Assembly (NCBI GenBank): GCA_902478395.1
Contig: CABSKZ010000231.1
Span: 1 to 5,052, forward strand
Direction of reading: 5' to 3'
Length of the DNA stretch: 5,052 nucleotides
From: an uncultured Eubacteriales bacterium
GTDB taxonomy: Bacteria > Bacillota > Clostridia > UBA1381 > UBA9506
Shown: piece after piece, positions 1 through 5,052 of the stretch
Position numbering within the stretch: position 1 is the first letter of the stretch
Layout: each line of letters begins with the position of its first letter
The notes under the pieces: model-generated
Database searches by the model: none
What the model was told of the DNA's origin: nothing
What the model saw: the letters and a program-made list of their open reading frames with translations, nothing else
Made by a program: the position numbers and the translations under genes

Positions 1-89
1 TAGTCCGTTCCAGCCTCTTCCACCTCTTTGACGCATTCCCCCAGCCGGGAAAAGTCCGCCGCCAAAATTGAAGGCGATAATTTAATCAT
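1..89 (-). CDS. rpe: Rpe, ribulose-phosphate 3-epimerase, N-terminal fragment
   Basis: Only the first 29 codons are present; the gene runs off the left edge. The peptide begins MIKLSPSILAADFSRLGE and ends VEEAGTD, matching the first strand and helix of the TIM-barrel epimerase (PSILAADF with its substrate-phosphate-side serine, then the EAG turn). The enzyme interconverts ribulose 5-phosphate and xylulose 5-phosphate in the pentose phosphate pathway. The metal-binding residues lie beyond the window. AAAGGAG (98-104) sits eight bases before the ATG within the last rsgA codons, and the ATG overlaps the rsgA stop (ATGA, 86-89), indicating coupled translation. The rsgA-rpe order is the conserved Firmicute arrangement, in which a thiamine pyrophosphokinase gene often follows. 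Confidence 0.92.
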   Translation of the reverse strand, partial: MIKLSPSILAADFSRLGECVKEVEEAGTD

Positions 90-967
90 CTCATCCACTC
101 CTTTATATCTTTGAGCTTGTTATATAGCTCCTGATAGCTCTCATACCGGCTCGCAGAAACCGCTCCGTCCGCCAGTGCCTGCTTCACCGCGCAGTCCGGC
201 TCGCTGATGTGCCGGCATCCCTGAAACCGGCAAGTTCCGAGATATGGCGCAAACTCCGGAAACAGAAATTCCAGCTCGCTGTCGCGGATTTCTTCGACCT
301 CAAACGAACCAAAACCGGGTGTGTCAAACACATATCCGCCAAACTCAAGCTCAAAAAGCTCTGTATGTCGCGTCGTATGCCGCCCGCGTTTAATTTTATC
401 GCTCACCGTCCCGGTTTCAAGCTGAAACCGGCTGTCAATCCCGTTTAAAATGCTGGACTTTCCAACGCCGGAATTCCCGGCGAGCGCCGTCACCTTGTCC
501 TGCAGGACCCCGCGCAGTTCGTCCGTTCCCGTTCCGTCCAAACTGCTGGACAAAATGACGCGAAAACCCGTGGTTTGATAAATCTGACACAGCTCATCCG
601 CTTTTTGGTCGTCCAAATCGATTTTATTGATGCAAATGACGCATTCCACTCCGGCCGCAAGCGCTGTCACCGTCAGCTTATCCACTAAAAAGAGGTTTGG
701 CATCGGGTCCTGAACTGCAAGCGTGATAATCATCTGGTCAATGTTCGCGACTGGCGGACGGATGAATTCGTTTTTGCGCGGCAGGATTTCATCAAGGCTG
801 CCGGTCATCTCCGCTTCGTCCACAACGCTTGCGCACACCCGGTCCCCGACAACCGGTGTCAGCTTTTCTTTCCGGAACTTTCCCCTGGCTTTACATTCGA
901 GAATACCAAGCTCCGTTTTGATGTAATAAAATCCGCCTATTCCCTTAACAATAATCCCTTCGAGCAT
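86..967 (-). CDS. rsgA: RsgA (CpgA/YjeQ), small ribosomal subunit biogenesis GTPase
   Basis: This cytosolic GTPase binds late 30S precursors and checks maturation of the decoding centre. The 293 residues show the circular permutation of the family: an N-terminal OB fold (about 1-65), then G4 NKID (114-117), G5-like SS (140-141), G1 GNSGVGKS (164-171), switch I RGRHTTR (194-200) and G3 DTPG (215-218). A C-terminal zinc site is formed by C246, C251, H253 and C259 (CRFQGCRH-x5-C). All key residues are present. A modest ribosome binding site GAGAGG (974-979) lies six bases before the ATG. The gene is separated from prkC by 312 bases of hairpins, and its TGA overlaps the rpe ATG by four bases. In B. 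subtilis the homologue CpgA is phosphorylated by PrkC and also acts on 4-phosphoerythronate, a by-product tied to pentose phosphate metabolism; whether this holds here is inference. Confidence 0.96.
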   Translation of the reverse strand: MLEGIIVKGIGGFYYIKTELGILECKARGKFRKEKLTPVVGDRVCASVVDEAEMTGSLDEILPRKNEFIRPPVANIDQMIITLAVQDPMPNLFLVDKLTVTALAAGVECVICINKIDLDDQKADELCQIYQTTGFRVILSSSLDGTGTDELRGVLQDKVTALAGNSGVGKSSILNGIDSRFQLETGTVSDKIKRGRHTTRHTELFELEFGGYVFDTPGFGSFEVEEIRDSELEFLFPEFAPYLGTCRFQGCRHISEPDCAVKQALADGAVSASRYESYQELYNKLKDIKEWMR

Positions 968-1001
968 AACGCGCCTCTCTCATTGCAAAATTTCCGGAAA
1001 A

Positions 1002-1029
1002 CAACAGGCCGCCTCAAAGCGGCCTGTTG
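1002..1029 (-). terminator. Hairpin before rsgA, second copy of the palindrome, likely intrinsic terminator or attenuator
   Basis: An eleven-base-pair G+C-rich stem (1002-1012 with 1019-1029) has the same TTTGAG loop as the copy at 1249-1273. On the minus strand it is followed by TTGTTTTCC, a better though interrupted T tract, so of the two copies this one looks more able to end transcription. It stands 35 bases before the rsgA start and would limit read-through from prkC into rsgA-rpe. Confidence 0.6.
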
Positions 1030-1058
1030 AGCGTGTCGACTTAATCGACACGCTTCAA
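1027..1058 (-). repeat. Inverted repeat, GCGTGTCGA/TCGACACGC hairpin
   Basis: GCGTGTCGA (1031-1039) and TCGACACGC (1045-1053) form nine perfect base pairs around a five-base loop. The A1030/T1054 pair and, past one bulged base at 1055, TTG/CAA (1027-1029 with 1056-1058) extend the stem, overlapping the edge of the neighbouring palindrome. Confidence 0.75.
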
Positions 1059-1061
1059 GTT

Positions 1062-1084
1062 GAAAGCCCTCTACGAGGACTTTC
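1062..1084 (-). repeat. Inverted repeat with strand-specific G-U pair
   Basis: On the minus strand GAAAGTCCTC and GAGGGCTTTC pair over ten positions around a three-base loop, with one U-G wobble. The plus-strand RNA would have a C-A mismatch there. Confidence 0.65.
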
Positions 1085-1141
1085 CCTTGAGATCAAGGGC
1101 TTGCGTTCGCACGAACGCTTACGCGTTCAGCCCTTGCAGGG
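1084..1141 (-). repeat. Nested and competing inverted repeats
   Basis: CAAGGGCT (1094-1101) can pair with AGCCCTTG (1129-1136), enclosing a smaller hairpin in which GAACGC (1113-1118) pairs either with GCGTTC at 1103-1108 or with GCGTTC at 1123-1128. Alternatively CAAGGG (1094-1099) pairs with CCCTTG (1084-1089), and CCCT (1131-1134) with AGGG (1138-1141). These pairings exclude one another. Confidence 0.65.
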
Positions 1142-1142
1142 T

Positions 1143-1175
1143 GCGGTTTTTCCGGCACATGTCCGTAAAAACCGC
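1143..1175 (-). repeat. Inverted repeat, long hairpin with GCGGTTTTT stem
   Basis: GCGGTTTTT (1143-1151) and AAAAACCGC (1167-1175) form nine perfect base pairs. One mismatch (1152/1166) is followed by CGG (1153-1155) pairing with CCG (1163-1165), capped by a seven-base loop containing the palindrome ACATGT (1157-1162). A long paired T run inside the stem is not the layout of a terminator. Confidence 0.75.
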
Positions 1176-1183
1176 GATTCTAA

Positions 1184-1205
1184 GTCAGAGAGGGGGCCCT
1201 CTGAC
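1184..1205 (-). repeat. Inverted repeat, GTCAGAG/CTCTGAC hairpin
   Basis: GTCAGAG (1184-1190) and CTCTGAC (1199-1205) form a perfect seven-base-pair stem around an eight-base G/C-only loop apart from one A (1191-1198). The loop overlaps the palindrome GGGCCC (1194-1199). Confidence 0.7.
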
Positions 1206-1248
1206 AACTCCCCATATTTTGCATAATTTTTAGTTTTCTGATAGTCCA

Positions 1249-1273
1249 AACAGGCCGCCTCAAAGCGGCCTGT
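1249..1273 (-). terminator. Hairpin just after prkC, first copy of a 25-base palindrome
   Basis: ACAGGCCGC pairs with GCGGCCTGT around a six-base loop (TTTGAG on the minus strand), six bases beyond the prkC stop. The stem is strong, but only TTT and then GGAC follow it on the minus strand, so it is a poor intrinsic terminator alone; it may instead protect the 3' end. The same 25 bases recur at 1003-1027. Confidence 0.55.
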
Positions 1274-1279
1274 CACAAT

Positions 1280-3094
1280 TTATTCTCCCGCGTTCGGCGG
1301 AACGGGTTTAATCGGTTTTTCCGTTGCAGGTGCCTGTGTCGGAGCCTGCGTCGGTGTGGAGGTCTTCGGCGCCTGTGTCGGGGCCGGCGGCTCCGTCGCG
1401 CTCTGTCCGCTGCTGAGCTGAATATCAATACTCGTCTTTTCCCGTACCTCTATTCCTTCCCGGATGGACTGCCGTGCGACGGTCCCACGGGTTCTGCTGC
1501 TTTCTATATAGGAGATGGAACCCCATGTCAGGCCTTCGTCCAAAAGCTTTGCTTTTGCGTCGTTTTCCGTCATCCCAATCAGGTTCGGAACCCGTACCAT
1601 TGTCTCGTCTTTTCCGGTGCTGACGTACAACGTAACCGAATCCCCCTTCTTGACTGTCGTCCCTTCTGACGGCGTGTGCCGGACAACATAGTCCTTTGGA
1701 ATGGTGTCACTCACTTCCCCGACAGTGGTAAAGCGTAGGTCCATATTATTCAAAATCGTTTGTGCATCGGTGACCCTCTTGTTGGTCAGGTCCGGCATGG
1801 TGGAACCGTCCCCGCCGAGGCTGACGACGACCTTAATTTTCGCATTTTCCTTCACCTTTTTATTTGCGGTCGGATTCTGGGAAATAATTTTCCCCTCTTC
1901 GATTTCATCACTCTTCTCTTCCCGGTCCACTATAATTTCCAATTTAGTATTCTTCACCATTTCCTTGGCTTCTTCCACAGTTTTGCCTCTAAAATCAGGC
2001 AGCTCAACCTCCGCGCCAGAGCTGCCGAACAGGTTGAAAAAGACCAAAAACAAGATGACCATGACAGCAAGCCCAGTTCCAACACCGGCGACAATTCCCA
2101 AAACATCTTTTTTCTTATTTCTAGTTTTATCTCCCACCGCCTGTTTTTTGGTATTTGTCCGTTTCTGTTTTTCGCTCAAAAGCTCCTCCGGGACCTCGTT
2201 AATCCTCGAATGCACTGGCGGAACATACATGGTTTCGCCGCTATCAATCTGTTCGCGTTCATATGCCACTGGGGTGCCGATATACACCTTTTTTAAGTCG
2301 ATAATCATTTGTGTCGCGGTATCATACCGTCCGGCCTGCTCCTTGCACATCGCTTTTAAGATGACGTTTTCCAAAGACTGCGGGATAGATGGATTCAGTT
2401 GTTTGGGCGGAACCGGTTCCTTTTCTATATGCTGCATCGCAATGGAAACAGCAGTATCCCCTTCAAACGGCAATTTGCCCGTCACCATTTCATACAGAAC
2501 AACGCCGAGCGAATAGAGGTCTGTCTTCGCGTCTGTATACCCGCCGCGTGCCTGCTCCGGCGAAAAGTAATGTACGGATCCCATTGCTCCTCCACCCGTC
2601 GCAATGGTGCTGGTGCTCATCACCTTGGCGATTCCAAAATCCGTTATCTTCAGAGTTCCTTCTCTGGTGATAATAATATTATGCGGCTTAATATCCTTGT
2701 GGACGATGCCCTTTTTATGCGCGTGCTCCAGTCCGGCACAAATCTGTGCAGCGTAGTCGACCGCTTCTTTCCACGGAATGACGCCCTTCGCGTCTAAGTA
2801 CTGTTTCAGCGTTACGCCCTCGACATATTCCATCACAATATAGTCTAAATCGCCGTCCTGCCCGACGTCGTAAATGGATACGATGTTAGGATGGGATAGG
2901 CTGCCCGCCGACTGCGCCTCCACCTTAAAACGGTTGATAAAGTCCTTGTCCTCCCGGAACTCCGGGCGCAGAACCTTGAGCGCCACATACCGGTTCAATA
3001 CAAGGCATTTTGCTTTATATACAATGGCCATACCGCCCTTGCCGATTTCCTCAACGATTTCATATCTGTTTCCGATTAACCGACCGTTCATCAT
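1280..3094 (-). CDS. prkC: PrkC/PknB/Stk1-type membrane Ser/Thr kinase with three PASTA domains
   Basis: This single-pass membrane kinase senses peptidoglycan or lipid II fragments outside the cell and phosphorylates cell-division, cell-wall and translation proteins. Of 604 residues, about 11-270 form the Hanks-type kinase: glycine loop GKGGMA (18-23), catalytic lysine K40 in VALK, helix-C E59, catalytic loop HKDIKPHN (132-139), DFG (152-154), activation-loop threonines T161, T163 and T166, and SPEQARG (178-184). The catalytic loop has HKD in place of the common HRD. A basic juxtamembrane stretch (about 308-329) precedes a membrane helix at about 331-356. Three PASTA repeats follow at about 361-427, 429-494 and 496-563, then a Pro/Thr/Gln/Ala tail. 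AAAGGAG (3103-3109) lies eight bases before the ATG; a second ATG follows immediately. No terminator or clear promoter is seen in the 57-base gap after prpC, so the two are probably co-transcribed. Confidence 0.96.
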   Translation of the reverse strand: MMNGRLIGNRYEIVEEIGKGGMAIVYKAKCLVLNRYVALKVLRPEFREDKDFINRFKVEAQSAGSLSHPNIVSIYDVGQDGDLDYIVMEYVEGVTLKQYLDAKGVIPWKEAVDYAAQICAGLEHAHKKGIVHKDIKPHNIIITREGTLKITDFGIAKVMSTSTIATGGGAMGSVHYFSPEQARGGYTDAKTDLYSLGVVLYEMVTGKLPFEGDTAVSIAMQHIEKEPVPPKQLNPSIPQSLENVILKAMCKEQAGRYDTATQMIIDLKKVYIGTPVAYEREQIDSGETMYVPPVHSRINEVPEELLSEKQKRTNTKKQAVGDKTRNKKKDVLGIVAGVGTGLAVMVILFLVFFNLFGSSGAEVELPDFRGKTVEEAKEMVKNTKLEIIVDREEKSDEIEEGKIISQNPTANKKVKENAKIKVVVSLGGDGSTMPDLTNKRVTDAQTILNNMDLRFTTVGEVSDTIPKDYVVRHTPSEGTTVKKGDSVTLYVSTGKDETMVRVPNLIGMTENDAKAKLLDEGLTWGSISYIESSRTRGTVARQSIREGIEVREKTSIDIQLSSGQSATEPPAPTQAPKTSTPTQAPTQAPATEKPIKPVPPNAGE

Positions 3095-3151
3095 AATACC
3101 ATCTCCTTTTTATACAAACAATGAAGTGTGCGCTTTGTAGATGCCATTGTA

Positions 3152-3889
3152 TCAAATCTTCAGCAGAACTGCCGTAATGTTGTCCAGCCCGCCCTGCCCG
3201 TTCGCTGCATCCACAAGATTTACCGCTGCCTCCTGCATAGAAACGGCAGAACTGATAATTTTGAGCAGTTCCTGATCATACAGCATGTTTGTTAATCCGT
3301 CCGTACACAGCAGTATGATGTCCTCCGGCTGTACCGTAAATTCAAACACATCGATTTCAATGCTGCTATCCGTGCCGACCGCGCGGGTAATCACATTTTT
3401 CTGAGGATGGTTGCGTGCCTGCTCCGGCGTTATCTGCCCCTTTTCCAGCAGTTCGGAAACAAGTGAATGGTCAGATGTAATTTTATGGATGGTTCCGCCG
3501 CGGATAATGTACGCCCTGGAATCTCCCGCATGGGCAATGACGGCATTTCCCGCAAGCAGGAAGCAGGCCGTAACGGTTGTCCCCATGCCGCGGCAGCGGT
3601 CCTCTTCATTGCTTGTTTCATAAACCTTCCGGTTCGCGCTGTTAATCGCCGCGACGAGCAAATCCTTAACCTTGTCCGGTTTCACCTGCGGCGTGAAATT
3701 CTGATTAACAAACGTGCTGATTTCCTCAACCGCCATCGCGCTTGCAATTTCCCCGGCATTGTGGCCTCCCATTCCATCCGCGACCAGCGCGTAGACCGTG
3801 TCCAGTTCTTCTACATACTCGGAAACGTAGAAATCATCTTCATTAATCGGGCGGCTTTTGCCCAAATCCGTGTAGCTTCCTAAATCCAT
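3152..3889 (-). CDS. prpC: PrpC/Stp, PP2C-family Ser/Thr protein phosphatase
   Basis: This soluble metal-dependent phosphatase of the PPM/PP2C family removes phosphate from PrkC and its substrates. From the ATG at 3889 the product has 245 residues, close to the usual 240-255. In that numbering the motifs are R13xxNED (N16, E17, D18), DGMGGH (38-43, first metal aspartate D38), GMGTT (101-105), AHAGDSR (119-125), CTDGL (195-199, metal D197) and GGLDN (233-237, metal D236). All canonical metal-binding aspartates are present, so it should be active. There is no signal peptide or membrane segment. It begins one base after the rlmN stop and lies 57 bases before prkC, the conserved phosphatase-kinase pairing. 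Starting instead at the GTG at 3898 would add three residues and overlap rlmN by eight bases. Confidence 0.95.
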   Translation of the reverse strand: MDLGSYTDLGKSRPINEDDFYVSEYVEELDTVYALVADGMGGHNAGEIASAMAVEEISTFVNQNFTPQVKPDKVKDLLVAAINSANRKVYETSNEEDRCRGMGTTVTACFLLAGNAVIAHAGDSRAYIIRGGTIHKITSDHSLVSELLEKGQITPEQARNHPQKNVITRAVGTDSSIEIDVFEFTVQPEDIILLCTDGLTNMLYDQELLKIISSAVSMQEAAVNLVDAANGQGGLDNITAVLLKI

Positions 3890-3890
3890 T

Positions 3891-4952
3891 TCAATCACCT
3901 CTGTCGCTTCGATTTTCTTCCTGTTCTATCGTACTCTTCCTGAGCTGTCCGCACGCAGCGTTGATGTCACTGCCAAGCTCCCGCCGCACCGTGGCGTTCA
4001 GCCCATACTTCGTCAGGTACTCCATAAACTGTCTGATTGCTGCGGAATCGCTTTTCTGAAAGGAACGTTCCGCCACATTATTGACCGGAATCAGGTTCAC
4101 ATGGCAGAGCATGCCGCCGAAAAGGCGGATCAGTTCGTCCGCACATTGTTTTGTATCGTTCTTTCCACGTATCATGGTATATTCTATACTGATTCTCCGC
4201 GACGTAGCCGCCAGATAATCCTGTAGCGCGGGAATCAGCTTTTTTAAACTGAATTTCCGGTTAACCGGCATAATCTCGCTACGCAGCTCGTCAAACGGCG
4301 CATGCAACGAAATAGAAAGCGTCACCGGGAGGCCCTCCCTGGCCAAATCATAAATCCGGTCCACAAGGCCGCAGGTCGAAACGGAGATGTGGCGGTATCC
4401 AATATGAAGCCCGTCCGGATGGTTGACATTTTTCAAAAAACGCAGGACGTTTTCGTAATTGTCAAGCGGCTCCCCAATTCCCATCATCACGATGTTGGAA
4501 ACCGGTTCTCCTGCATCCTCCTGGACGCGCATCACCTGGTCGATGATTTCTCCTGCCGTAAGGTTTCTGACCAGCCCGCCGAGTGTGGAGGCACAGAATC
4601 TGCACCCCATCCGGCACCCCACCTGCGAGGATACGCAAACCGTATTACCGTGTTTATAACGCATAAAAACGCTTTCAATCAAATTTCCGTCTGAAAGGCG
4701 GAATAAATATTTCATGGTCCCATCGAGTTTAGAGACCAATTTTTTCTCGATTTCAATGGATTCTATAAAACAGCTTTCCTTTAGTTTTTCCCGTAAGGCT
4801 TTGGAAATATCCGTCATTTCATCGATGGAGCGGACACCCCGGTATATCCAGCAGAAAATCTGCTTTGCCCGGAATTTTTTTTCGCCGATTTGCCCGATAA
4901 AGGACGTAAGCTCCTCAAGGGTCAGGCTCTTCAAATCAAGCTTTTCGTTCAT
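3891..4952 (-). CDS. rlmN: RlmN, dual-specificity 23S rRNA (A2503-C2)/tRNA (A37-C2) methyltransferase
   Basis: This is a cytosolic radical-SAM enzyme that installs 2-methyladenosine at A2503 of 23S rRNA and, in characterised homologues, at A37 of some tRNAs. With the start at 4952 the product has 353 residues, typical for the family. The cluster-binding motif CRMGCRFC puts the [4Fe-4S] cysteines at 113, 117 and 120. The SAM-binding GEP motif is MMGIGEPLDN (156-165), followed by SISLHA (213-218) and NLIPVN (286-291). DINAACGQL (329-337) supplies C334, the equivalent of the cysteine that is methylated during catalysis; E93 in LIESVFM is the likely general base. It is RlmN rather than Cfr from the housekeeping context and the family pattern, though Cfr shares the chemistry. 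A longer form from 4994 would add 14 residues encoded within rsmB and lacks a ribosome binding site. The gene lies between rsmB (4-base overlap) and prpC. Confidence 0.96.
   Translation of the reverse strand: MNEKLDLKSLTLEELTSFIGQIGEKKFRAKQIFCWIYRGVRSIDEMTDISKALREKLKESCFIESIEIEKKLVSKLDGTMKYLFRLSDGNLIESVFMRYKHGNTVCVSSQVGCRMGCRFCASTLGGLVRNLTAGEIIDQVMRVQEDAGEPVSNIVMMGIGEPLDNYENVLRFLKNVNHPDGLHIGYRHISVSTCGLVDRIYDLAREGLPVTLSISLHAPFDELRSEIMPVNRKFSLKKLIPALQDYLAATSRRISIEYTMIRGKNDTKQCADELIRLFGGMLCHVNLIPVNNVAERSFQKSDSAAIRQFMEYLTKYGLNATVRRELGSDINAACGQLRKSTIEQEENRSDRGD
3894..3901 (-). promoter_or_regulatory. Ribosome binding site that fixes the prpC start
   Basis: GAGGTGAT is an eight-base match to the anti-Shine-Dalgarno complement, with its GAGG eight bases before the ATG at 3889. 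A GTG at 3898 in the same frame sits inside this site and has no purine-rich site of suitable spacing before it, so the ATG is preferred. The site spans the rlmN stop codon region. Confidence 0.75.
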
Positions 4953-5052
4953 CCCCGTCTCCTTTTCAGCTTGCAGATAAAAAATCCGTCGCAATCGTGC
5001 ACGTTGGGGTATAGGGTTACAAATCCCTTTTCCAGTTCTTTTGCGGCAGCCG
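4949..5052 (-). CDS. rsmB: RsmB, 16S rRNA (cytosine-967-C5)-methyltransferase, C-terminal fragment
   Basis: Only the last 33 codons and the TGA stop lie in the window; the 5' part runs off the right edge. The frame starting at 5050 reads AAAKELEKGFVTLYP and continues NVHDCDGFFICKLKRRRG. The 'GFVTLYPN-H-x-x-DGFFICKLKR' pattern is the usual C-terminal strand of RsmB/Sun methyltransferases, which use S-adenosylmethionine to make m5C967 in 16S rRNA. The catalytic cysteines are outside the window. The stop overlaps the rlmN start in an ATGA tetranucleotide (4949-4952), and the last codons carry the rlmN ribosome binding site, so translation is probably coupled. Position upstream of rlmN matches the Firmicute gene order. 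Identification rests on this tail plus context; another Nop2/Sun-family member is a less likely alternative. Confidence 0.88.
   Translation of the reverse strand, partial: AAAKELEKGFVTLYPNVHDCDGFFICKLKRRRG
4959..4966 (-). promoter_or_regulatory. Ribosome binding site that fixes the rlmN start
   Basis: AAAAGGAG lies six bases before the ATG at 4952. The in-frame ATG at 4994 lies inside the rsmB coding end and has no comparable site, so 4952 is preferred. Confidence 0.85.

Larger units (their letters stand above)
1028..1248 (-). other. Multi-hairpin intergenic segment bracketed by identical palindromes
   Basis: These 221 bases fill most of the gap between prkC and rsgA and hold no convincing gene. 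They contain at least five inverted repeats packed nearly end to end: 1184-1205, 1143-1175, 1094-1136 (with alternatives at 1084-1099 and 1103-1128), 1062-1084 and 1031-1053. Each end is an identical 25-base palindrome (1003-1027, 1249-1273). Stem 1062-1084 is complete with a G-U pair only on the minus strand, which suggests an RNA in the sense of prkC and rsgA. The part nearest prkC (1206-1248) is A+T-rich and not folded. I do not recognise the family. It could be a miniature mobile element, a dispersed intergenic repeat, or a structured UTR. Confidence 0.6.

Noticed and set aside
1210..1248. Possible promoter for rsgA on the minus strand (TTGGAC, then A+T-rich bases ending TTATGC)
   Set aside because: The match to -35 and -10 consensus is about three of six at each box at acceptable spacing; too weak to call.
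1028..1248. Group IIC intron or intron remnant, since these insert next to terminators
   Set aside because: The segment is short, and I see no domain V-like hairpin or reverse-transcriptase remnant.
1003..1273. CRISPR array from the repeated 25-base unit
   Set aside because: There are only two copies, 246 bases apart, and the stretch between is made of inverted repeats rather than spacers of uniform size.
968..1279. TPP or other known riboswitch, or T-box, ahead of rsgA-rpe
   Set aside because: The TPP CUGAGA core and the T-box GGGUGG-type sequence are not present on the minus strand, and no other known aptamer core was recognised.
1701..2516. A 271-codon open frame on the plus strand, opposite prkC, with hydrophobic stretches
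   Set aside because: It lies wholly antisense to an intact, well-conserved kinase gene, and its composition (Ser/Phe/Leu-rich) is what the complement of such a gene gives. No family motif was seen.
3095..3151. Separate prkC promoter or prpC terminator in the 57-base gap
   Set aside because: There is a TATAAA-like stretch next to the ribosome binding site, but no -35 box at suitable spacing and no hairpin; the stretch is too close to the start codon.
3430..4694. Several shorter open frames opposite or within prpC and rlmN
   Set aside because: They are shadows of complete conserved genes, with no recognisable motifs and no independent gene layout.

Overview
The window is a run of housekeeping genes, all on the minus strand. 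Read in the direction of transcription (high to low coordinates), it holds the 3' end of rsmB, then rlmN, prpC, prkC, rsgA and the 5' end of rpe. This is the order known from Bacillus subtilis and many other Firmicutes (sun/yloM, yloN, prpC, prkC, cpgA, rpe). With strong AGGAG-type ribosome binding sites, a PASTA-domain kinase and fairly high G+C for a Firmicute, it suggests a Clostridia-type gut bacterium, perhaps of the Oscillospiraceae/Ruminococcaceae. That placement is an inference from gene order and style, not from a marker search.

Right part (3095-5052): rsmB and rlmN overlap by four bases (ATGA), and rlmN and prpC are one base apart. prkC follows prpC after a 57-base gap with no terminator. 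These genes look like one translationally coupled transcript. They encode two rRNA methyltransferases and a kinase/phosphatase pair that acts on shared targets.

Middle (1280-3094): prkC encodes a complete membrane Ser/Thr kinase with three extracellular PASTA repeats and a Pro/Thr/Gln/Ala-rich tail.

Gap (968-1279): 312 bases without a gene, and the most unusual part of the window. Two identical 25-base palindromic hairpins (1003-1027 and 1249-1273) bracket about 221 bases packed with five or more further hairpins, some mutually exclusive. One stem is perfect only if the minus strand is read as RNA. It may be a small insertion-like repeat element within a duplicated terminator, or a structured 3' UTR/leader RNA between prkC and rsgA.

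Left part (1-967): rsgA encodes a complete circularly permuted GTPase for 30S assembly, and overlaps the start of rpe by four bases (ATGA). In B. subtilis PrkC phosphorylates the RsgA homologue CpgA, so the cluster joins cell-wall-responsive signalling to ribosome maturation. No plasmid, phage, CRISPR, tRNA or rRNA feature was seen. Apart from the 968-1279 gap the window looks ordinary.
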